Source: J054 sp965223095
Lineage (GTDB): Bacteria; Pseudomonadota; Gammaproteobacteria; Steroidobacterales; GCA-2729495
Direction of reading: 5' to 3'
DNA: 64,000 nt
Assembly (NCBI GenBank): GCA_965223095.1
Contig: OZ244979.1
Span: forward strand, 2,046,001 to 2,110,000
Both the position numbers and the translations under genes were made by a program. The notes below the pieces were generated by a model, which saw only the letters and a program-made list of their open reading frames with translations, was not told the DNA's origin and made no database searches. Of this stretch, positions 58,914-64,000 are shown one piece after another. The number at the start of each line of letters is the position of its first letter. Positions within the stretch are counted from its first letter, which is position 1.

Positions 58914-59537
58914 ATGAACCCCATCGCACACAATCATTCCATGGTGGCAAAGGAAGGCTGGCCCTGGCTAGCGGTCACCGGCCTAGCAACTGTGGCCATG
59001 TTTCAGCTTGATGCGGGGTGGTGGACGGCGGTCCCCGGTGTCCTCTTCCTTTGGCTGTTCCTGTTGTTTCGTGATCCGGGTCGTGCCGTGCCGCCGCTGC
59101 CCTTGGCGATTTTGGCGCCGGTGGATGGGCGGGTAATCGCCATTGAAGAAACTCAGGAGGGCTTGGTGACCGGTCGCTGGCAGATGTTGCGTATCCGCTG
59201 CAACCATTTGGGTGCTTACACGGTGCGGGCGCCCATCGAGGGCCATATTCATTCAGTTCGTAAGCGTCTGCGCCCCGATGCAAAGGTCAATGGTTTGTGG
59301 CTGCGCAGTGAAGAGGAGGATGATCTTATCCTGCTGTTTCCCGCCCGTGGTATCCGGCCGGCGCCGCGGGCCTTTGTGCGCTATGGTGAAAGAGTCGGTC
59401 AGGGGCAGCGCTTCGCCTATTTGCGTTTGGCGGCCACCGCCGAGGTCTACTTTCCGGTGAATGCGCGTCTGGAAGTCGCGGTGGGTGACCTGGTGACCGC
59501 AGGTACCAGCGTTTTGGCAGAATTGCGCCGGGACTGA
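58914..59537 (+). CDS. Phosphatidylserine-decarboxylase homologue lacking self-cleavage residues
   Basis: A 207-residue member of the short Psd (archaetidylserine-decarboxylase-like) family. Two N-terminal helices (about 18-52) precede RDPGRAVP, ILAPVDGRVIAIE, VNGLWLRSEEEDDLILLF, FVRYGERVGQGQRFAY and YFPVNARLEVAVGDLVTAG, all in family order. The serine that becomes the pyruvoyl group (FGSR in short Psd) is replaced by LAAT (172-175). The D-V-H segment that assists cleavage is replaced by G-A-Y (100-102). It is therefore unlikely to be an active decarboxylase. AGAAGAG precedes ATG 58914. pssA lies downstream after an AT-rich gap. Confidence 0.8.
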   Translation: MNPIAHNHSMVAKEGWPWLAVTGLATVAMFQLDAGWWTAVPGVLFLWLFLLFRDPGRAVPPLPLAILAPVDGRVIAIEETQEGLVTGRWQMLRIRCNHLGAYTVRAPIEGHIHSVRKRLRPDAKVNGLWLRSEEEDDLILLFPARGIRPAPRAFVRYGERVGQGQRFAYLRLAATAEVYFPVNARLEVAVGDLVTAGTSVLAELRRD

Positions 59538-59547
59538 TTTTTCGCAA

Positions 59548-59564
59548 GGGCGCGCCGCGCGCCC
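59548..59564. other. GC-rich hairpin after the Psd-like gene
   Basis: GGGCGCG-CCG-CGCGCCC forms a 7-bp stem 10 nt after the stop of the Psd-like gene. No T-run follows, so it is at best a weak transcription barrier. Confidence 0.35.
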
Positions 59565-59649
59565 GCTGCAGTGGCGGTTGGCCAAGCCTTTGAGCCGGGT
59601 CACGGGGAGTGACGATCTCCGTTCTTCATCACCTTGCCGGTAGCGCCTC

Positions 59650-59715
59650 AATTATTAATTTTATTTTAAGAATATATTATAAATTATTGATATATAATAT
59701 ATAATTTAGATAATA
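59650..59715. other. AT-rich island upstream of pssA
   Basis: About 66 nt contain only three G and no internal C in an otherwise GC-rich window, with overlapping TATAAT-like and TATATAAT hexamers (for example 59693-59705) that could serve as promoters in either direction. It lies about 100 nt before pssA and may be an UP-element-rich promoter or a binding site for a nucleoid protein. Confidence 0.6.
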
Positions 59716-59812
59716 CCGCGGCTTGCGGTGGCGTTTGGCTAACATTCGGACTGCCCGAATCCGCCATGCGCATCATCTCTAGCCGGCATTTTCCTCCTCC
59801 CGGCGTCGGCAA

Positions 59813-60712
59813 ATGCGAACATTGATACTGGCGGGTATTGCGGTGGAACCGCCCCTGGCGCGGCCGCCGCGTGAGTTCGGCCCGGAGCCATGGCAATATT
59901 CTGGGATGCCATTGGGTTCACGGGAAGAAAAATCGCCAGAAGTTCGTGAACATCGTCGTTCCGGTATCTATCTGCTGCCGAATTTACTGACGACGGGCGC
60001 GCTGTTCGCCGGGTTCTACGCCATCATCGGTGCCATTGACGGCAACTATCAAAACAGTGCTATCGCCTTGTTCGTGGCCATGGCTTTGGACGGTCTGGAT
60101 GGCCGCATCGCGCGTCTTACGGGCACCGAATCAGCATTTGGTCAGCAGTACGACAGTTTGTCTGATCTCGTCTGTTTCGGCGTTGCACCGGCCATCATCG
60201 TGTATCAGTGGGGCCTGGTTCGCTTGGCCGAATACGGCTGGATCTGGGGCAAGGTCGGCTGGCTGGCCGCTTTTATTTTTGCCGTGGCTGCGGCACTGCG
60301 CCTGGCGCGGTTCAATGTGTCTACCCGTTCCGCCGATCGCCGTTTTTTCGAAGGTTTACCCAGCCCGTCAGCGGCGGGTTTAGTGGTTAGCATGGTTTGG
60401 TTGGGTACGGAACTGGGTTGGTCCGGGGGCTTTGCGCTGGCTTTTGCCGCGATTGTTGCGTCCGCCGCCGGGGGGCTCATGGTTTCCCATTTTGCGTACT
60501 TTAGTTTTAAGGAGATCAGCCCACGCGGCCGAGTGTCCTTCACTTATTTCTTTGTGATTCCTTTGACCTTTGTGCTGATCGCACTGAATCCGCCTACGGT
60601 GATTTTCACCATGGCCTGCGCCTATGCACTGTCGGGGCCGTTGTTCACGGCATGGCGGTGGCAGCGACGGCGATCGCGGCGGCGGGCCGAGGCTGAGTTG
60701 CCTGACAACTGA
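59813..60712 (+). CDS. pssA: CDP-diacylglycerol-serine O-phosphatidyltransferase PssA
   Basis: An integral membrane enzyme making phosphatidylserine from CDP-diacylglycerol and serine. The CDP-alcohol motif is MALDGLDGRIARLTGTESAF followed by GQQYDSLSDLVCFGVAPA, the form typical of the type II PssA subclass; RRSGIYLLPNLLTTGALFAGFYA precedes it (in parts). Six to eight helices are visible. The longest frame starts at ATG 59813 (299 residues); ATG 59906 (268 residues) is equally plausible because residues before it look unconserved, and neither has a good ribosome binding site. The UDG gene follows after 11 nt. Confidence 0.92.
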   Translation: MRTLILAGIAVEPPLARPPREFGPEPWQYSGMPLGSREEKSPEVREHRRSGIYLLPNLLTTGALFAGFYAIIGAIDGNYQNSAIALFVAMALDGLDGRIARLTGTESAFGQQYDSLSDLVCFGVAPAIIVYQWGLVRLAEYGWIWGKVGWLAAFIFAVAAALRLARFNVSTRSADRRFFEGLPSPSAAGLVVSMVWLGTELGWSGGFALAFAAIVASAAGGLMVSHFAYFSFKEISPRGRVSFTYFFVIPLTFVLIALNPPTVIFTMACAYALSGPLFTAWRWQRRRSRRRAEAELPDN

Positions 60713-60723
60713 GGTATCGTTTC

Positions 60724-61410
60724 GTGAGTCTGGCTTTAAACCCCATGCAGCGTCGGGCACTAGATGCCATGGGTATCGCCGTTTGGGAGACAGTCGAAGA
60801 AAATCCGGGTGCCGCTGACCCGGCGACGCCGCTCGCGCCGGAGGCCGAAATTCAGTGGACAGATTTGCAGGCCGAGGTCGCGGCCTGCACGCAATGTCCG
60901 TTGCATCAATCTCGCCAGCAGACGGTTTTCGGCGTGGGTGATCGGCGGGCTGATTGGTTAGTCGTCGGCGAGGCGCCCGGTTCTGAAGAAGACCGCCAAG
61001 GCGAGCCCTTTGTTGGCCGGGCGGGCCAGCTATTGAACGAAATGCTCCGGGCCGTCGGGCTGCAGCGCGAAACGGTTTTTATCGCCAATATCTTAAAGTG
61101 CCGGCCGCCGAAAAATCGCAACCCATTGCCGGTGGAGGTGGCGGCTTGCAACGCTTACCTGCAGCGACAAATTTCTTTGCTCAGTCCGCGGCTGATTCTT
61201 GCCGTGGGTAAATTTGCCGCCCAGAGCTTGCTAAAAAGTGATCAGCCCGTAGGGCGAATGCGGGGCCGCTTGCATCGCTATGGGCCGGACCACACGCCGC
61301 TGGTGGTTACTTATCACCCCGCCTATTTGTTGCGCAGCCCGGCCGAGAAGCGCAAGGCTTGGATGGATTTATGTCTGGCGCAGTCGGCTTTCCGGGAGAC
61401 TCAAGGGTGA
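60724..61410 (+). CDS. Family 4 uracil-DNA glycosylase
   Basis: A 228-residue iron-sulfur uracil-DNA glycosylase removing uracil from DNA. Cluster cysteines are in ACTQCPLH and NILKCRPPKNRNPLP, with a further Cys in AACNAYL. The active-site motif is GEAPGSEEDRQGEPFVGRAG and the DNA-binding motif TYHPAYLLRSP. The GTG start at 60724 gives a sensible length. Its stop overlaps the GTG start of rimI (GTGA). Confidence 0.93.
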   Translation: MSLALNPMQRRALDAMGIAVWETVEENPGAADPATPLAPEAEIQWTDLQAEVAACTQCPLHQSRQQTVFGVGDRRADWLVVGEAPGSEEDRQGEPFVGRAGQLLNEMLRAVGLQRETVFIANILKCRPPKNRNPLPVEVAACNAYLQRQISLLSPRLILAVGKFAAQSLLKSDQPVGRMRGRLHRYGPDHTPLVVTYHPAYLLRSPAEKRKAWMDLCLAQSAFRETQG

Positions 61411-61892
61411 GTGCCGCCCTGGAAGATCTGCCCTTGCGAATTCGCCGCATGCGCGTGGATGACGTTGCTGCGGTCTCCGCCTTGGAGCAGTCGGCCTACG
61501 AATTTCCCTGGACCATCGGTATTTTTCGTGACTGCTTGTTGGCAGGCTATTCGGCCATTGCCTTGGAGCAGGGTGGGCAGTTGGTGGGTTACGCCATCAT
61601 GTCCGTTGCCGCGGGCGAGGCGCATCTGCTGAATATCTGCGTTGCGCCGACGTTGCGCGGCCGTGGTGTGGGCCGCGACTTGCTTGATCATATGTTGGAC
61701 CTGGCCGTTAGTTTGGGCGCGGAACGTGTGTTTCTGGAGGTTCGTCCATCGAATAGCCAGGCGCTCAAACTTTATCGGCGCGCTGAATTTACCGTGGTGG
61801 GCGTTCGACGTGCTTACTATCGAGCCCACAATGGCAAGGAAGATGCGGTGGTGCTAGTGCGTCGCCTGGTCGACGCAAGCCTTGCCCGCTGA
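61407..61892 (+). CDS. rimI: Ribosomal protein S18-alanine N-acetyltransferase RimI
   Basis: A 161-residue GNAT acetyltransferase. The acetyl-CoA site is LNICVAPTLRGRGVGRDLL with Q/RxxGxG/A, and FLEVRPSNSQALKLYRRAEF is the RimI-type segment, followed by a Tyr-containing RRAYYRAHNGKEDAVVL. GTG 61407 overlaps the UDG stop; the frame is open upstream within UDG. In related bacteria rimI lies next to tsaB or to UDG as here. Confidence 0.9.
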   Translation: MSAALEDLPLRIRRMRVDDVAAVSALEQSAYEFPWTIGIFRDCLLAGYSAIALEQGGQLVGYAIMSVAAGEAHLLNICVAPTLRGRGVGRDLLDHMLDLAVSLGAERVFLEVRPSNSQALKLYRRAEFTVVGVRRAYYRAHNGKEDAVVLVRRLVDASLAR

Positions 61893-63177
61893 TTCACCAG
61901 CGCATTCGCTGCCTCTGTGGTGGCGTAAGCCGGTGCTCGGCTGGGCGCTCTACGACTGGGCCAACTCCGCTTTTTCCCTCACCGTCGTCACCGCCTTCGT
62001 GCCACTGCTTTTGGCTGACTATTGGAACGATGGCGCGGCCGCTGGCGTGACAACTTTTCGCTTGGGGCTGGCCAACGGGACTGCGAGTCTCGTCGTCGCC
62101 TTGCTCGTACCCTTGTTGGGTGCTGTGGCTGATCGCGCGGGGCGGCGCAAGCAGATCTTGCTGGTCTTTACGTCCCTGGGCATTGCCGCCACGGCCGGTT
62201 TGGCCCTGGCTTCGGTGGGTCAATGGGCCATGGCTTTAGCTTGCTTTCTATTGGCTTCGGTGGGCTTTGCGGTCAGCAATTCCCTATACGATTCTCTACT
62301 CACCGAGGTGTCTTCACCGTCACAGTACGATCAGGTCTCGGCCTATGGCTTCGGCCTCGGCTACATCGGTGGGGCGCTACTGTTCACGCTGAATGCGGCC
62401 ATGGTCGCAGCGCCGCAGACATTCGGTTTAGCCGATGCAGCGCAAGCCGCGCGTGTCTCGTTTGTGATGGTCGCCCTTTGGTGGTGTGTTTTTACGCTGC
62501 CGTTGATTTTTTGGGTGCGCGAACCCCAAGTTGATCGTCAAGATACCCTGCAGGCGATACGTGACGGCTGGACGGAATTGTGCGCGACGGTCACCGGGCT
62601 AAAGCAGCGCCGTGATCTCTGTTTGTTCTTGTTGGCGTACTGGCTCTATATCGATGGCGTTTACACCATCATTAAGATGGCGGTGGACTTTGGTTTGGCC
62701 TTGGGGCTGTCGTCGCAGAATCTGATTCTGGCAATCCTATTGACAAACTACGTTGGGTTTCCCGCGGCCTTATGTTTCGGTTGGCTCGGCCGACATCTGG
62801 GTGCACGTGTAGGACTGTATGTCGCCTTGGCTGTTTATATCGTCGCGACCTTGGCAGCCGGTTTTATCAGCTCCATGGCCGGCTTTTATTTGTTGGCAAT
62901 TTGTATCGGCTTGGTCCAAGGCGGGGTGCAAAGTCTCAGCCGTTCCCTGTACGCCCGGATGATTCCGGCGGGAAAAACGGGCGAGTACTTTGGTTTCTAC
63001 AATATGCTCGGCAAGTTTGCGGCGATTTTGGGGCCGATCATGGTGGGTATCTTGGCGCTGCTTTCCGGGAGTCAGCGCGTCGGATTGCTGTCCATTGTGA
63101 TCCTGTTGGTTCTTGGGCTCATCTTGCTGACGCGGGTGAATTTGCCGGGGCACGGCGCGGCGGCCGGAAACGTTTAA
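61882..63177 (+). CDS. MFS transporter, UMF1/Atg22-like
   Basis: A 431-residue major facilitator protein of the UMF1/Atg22-like group. About 12 helices are visible. Group blocks: LGWALYDWANSAFSLTVVTA (19-38, in parts), VALLVPLLGAVADRAGRRKQ, NSLYDSLLTEVSSP, SAYGFGLGYIGGALLF, and QGGVQSLSRSLYARMIPAGKTGEYFGFYN (in parts). The start TTG 61882 overlaps the rimI end by 11 nt. The 3' end overlaps the convergent transglutaminase gene by 59 nt. The substrate is unknown. Confidence 0.87.
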   Translation: MPADSPAHSLPLWWRKPVLGWALYDWANSAFSLTVVTAFVPLLLADYWNDGAAAGVTTFRLGLANGTASLVVALLVPLLGAVADRAGRRKQILLVFTSLGIAATAGLALASVGQWAMALACFLLASVGFAVSNSLYDSLLTEVSSPSQYDQVSAYGFGLGYIGGALLFTLNAAMVAAPQTFGLADAAQAARVSFVMVALWWCVFTLPLIFWVREPQVDRQDTLQAIRDGWTELCATVTGLKQRRDLCLFLLAYWLYIDGVYTIIKMAVDFGLALGLSSQNLILAILLTNYVGFPAALCFGWLGRHLGARVGLYVALAVYIVATLAAGFISSMAGFYLLAICIGLVQGGVQSLSRSLYARMIPAGKTGEYFGFYNMLGKFAAILGPIMVGILALLSGSQRVGLLSIVILLVLGLILLTRVNLPGHGAAAGNV

Positions 63178-64000
63178 CCTCGGCGACGAAGTCCGCTAGC
63201 GCGGATGGCGGCGCCGGCGGGTCGTAGCGCAGCCGCAAATAGGTATCGAATAATCGGCTCAGCGGACCGCCCAGGTCGGGTCTGAGCTTGCTGGCCGCAG
63301 CCAGATACTCTGCAGCCGTTTCTTGCGGCCGGCGAAGTCTGGTCGCTTTAGCGGTTTCACGACACAAGCGATCATAGGCGTCACGCAACAAGTCTGGGCG
63401 CGGTTTTGCAAGCTGTCGTTGATACCAAGCGAGGACAATCAGGCAAAGCACCGTCAGCCCGGTCATGCCGATGATTAAGTGTCGCGCCGTGGGTTTCGGA
63501 ATACCGGCGAACTTGAGCATGCTGGCCTGACTATCTGGGCCGAAACTCAGTACCCATCGATTCCAGGCGGCATTGATGGCATCCCAACTCATCAAAAGCT
63601 GCTCGGCGAAGGCGCTGTCACGAAGCGCTTCGGCGCGGCCGAGACTGCCGCTGTCGATGGCCGCGTCCATGCCGTTCTCTATTCGCTCGGGTGCGACGGC
63701 TGCCGTGGGGTCGTAACGCAGCCAACCACCATCGCGCCAAACTTCGACCCAGGCATGGGCGTCTGCTTGTCGTACGATCCAATAACTGCCTAAAGGATTG
63801 GGTTCACCGCCTTGATAGCCCGTGACGACGCGAGCGGGTATACCCGCAGCTCTGGCTAGAAAGGCAAAGGCGGATGCATAGTGGCCGCAGAATCCTTCGC
63901 GCGTATCGAACAGAAATTCGTCGACGGATTGCGCGCCGAGAAGGGCGGGCGTCAGACTGTAATAAAACGCTTCGCGTCGAAACTTGAGCAGGATGGCGTC
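63119..64000 (-). CDS. TgpA-type transglutaminase-like membrane protein, N-terminus cut by window edge
   Basis: The visible 293 residues are the C-terminal part of a DUF3488/transglutaminase protein (TgpA type, about 650-700 residues). The transglutaminase core has Cys in REGFCGHYASAFAFLARAAG, His in QADAHAWVEVWRDGG and Asp in WLRYDPTAA. A transmembrane helix follows (HLIIGMTGLTVLCLIVLAWY), then a DUF4129-like tail with RRPQETAAEYLAAASKLRPD (in parts). The frame is open to base 64000, so the N-terminal membrane domain lies outside. The 3' end overlaps the MFS gene by 59 nt. In Pseudomonas TgpA is essential with unknown substrate. Confidence 0.9.
   Translation of the reverse strand, partial: DAILLKFRREAFYYSLTPALLGAQSVDEFLFDTREGFCGHYASAFAFLARAAGIPARVVTGYQGGEPNPLGSYWIVRQADAHAWVEVWRDGGWLRYDPTAAVAPERIENGMDAAIDSGSLGRAEALRDSAFAEQLLMSWDAINAAWNRWVLSFGPDSQASMLKFAGIPKPTARHLIIGMTGLTVLCLIVLAWYQRQLAKPRPDLLRDAYDRLCRETAKATRLRRPQETAAEYLAAASKLRPDLGGPLSRLFDTYLRLRYDPPAPPSALADFVAEVKRFRPPRRAPANSPASAR

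Noticed and set aside
59684..59921. Minus-strand frames over the AT-rich island
   Set aside because: They run antisense to the 5' part of pssA and show no protein-like pattern.

Overview
The window reads as chromosomal DNA of a GC-rich gammaproteobacterium whose family I cannot fix from sequence alone. Supporting this are Hda, DUF2066 and DUF2069 proteins, the ZapE/AFG1 ATPase, a gammaproteobacterial-style phoBR-phoU-pstSCAB block, an ETF-quinone oxidoreductase, Tat and lipoprotein signals, and many overlapping gene pairs. I see no rRNA, tRNA, CRISPR array, prophage or insertion-sequence transposase.

Left part (1-14.7 kb): a molybdenum-cofactor and formate-dehydrogenase-maturation neighbourhood. 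It holds moeA (cut by the window edge), an XdhC-type protein, a quinone reductase, moaA and fdhD. Interspersed are a Rieske oxygenase with an SDR partner, an outer-membrane-type protein and two small or orphan proteins in a more AT-rich stretch. fdhD is flanked on both sides by decayed pieces of a second fdhD. A large Lhr-type helicase and a GGCT-like protein follow. More cofactor genes (moaC, mobA) sit at 39-40 kb with folE, yet no large molybdoenzyme subunit is visible anywhere in the window.

Catabolic block (14.8-21.4 kb): seven co-directional genes encode an epoxide-hydrolase-like protein, a protein with two alpha/beta-hydrolase domains, an FAD-linked oxidase, two exported DUF1838 proteins, an orphan [2Fe-2S] small subunit and a lipoprotein cytochrome c. 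This looks like an undescribed oxidative pathway whose electrons end in a periplasmic cytochrome. It is bounded on both sides by palindromic repeats of one family (GGGGTCGAACYGAT termini), which recur at 31.2 and 32.1 kb.

Phosphate block (21.6-31.2 kb): phoB-phoR-phoU-pstS-pstC-pstA-pstB plus a porin. Pho-box-like sites lie before phoB and before the porin, with a weaker one before pstS. A hairpin sits between pstS and pstC, and a strong terminator follows the porin.

Middle part (31.4-48.5 kb): a secreted nuclease, HMG-CoA lyase divergent from a class III CoA-transferase, a sensor with a degenerate GGDEF domain, leuC-leuD, moaC-mobA-folE, an MFS exporter, a MaoC hydratase, an inositol-phosphatase relative, a DUF1499 membrane protein, tesB, a gamma-carbonic anhydrase, gpmA and zapE.

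Right part (48.6-64 kb): mostly housekeeping. It has ETF-QO, purM-purN, DUF2066-CDP-alcohol transferase-hda convergent with DUF2069-wrbA-arsC, a DUF4398 lipoprotein, acylphosphatase, lytic transglycosylase, proS, a phosphatidylserine-decarboxylase homologue lacking its self-cleavage residues beside pssA, family 4 uracil-DNA glycosylase, rimI, an Atg22-like MFS protein, and the 3' part of a TgpA-type transglutaminase that runs off the right edge.
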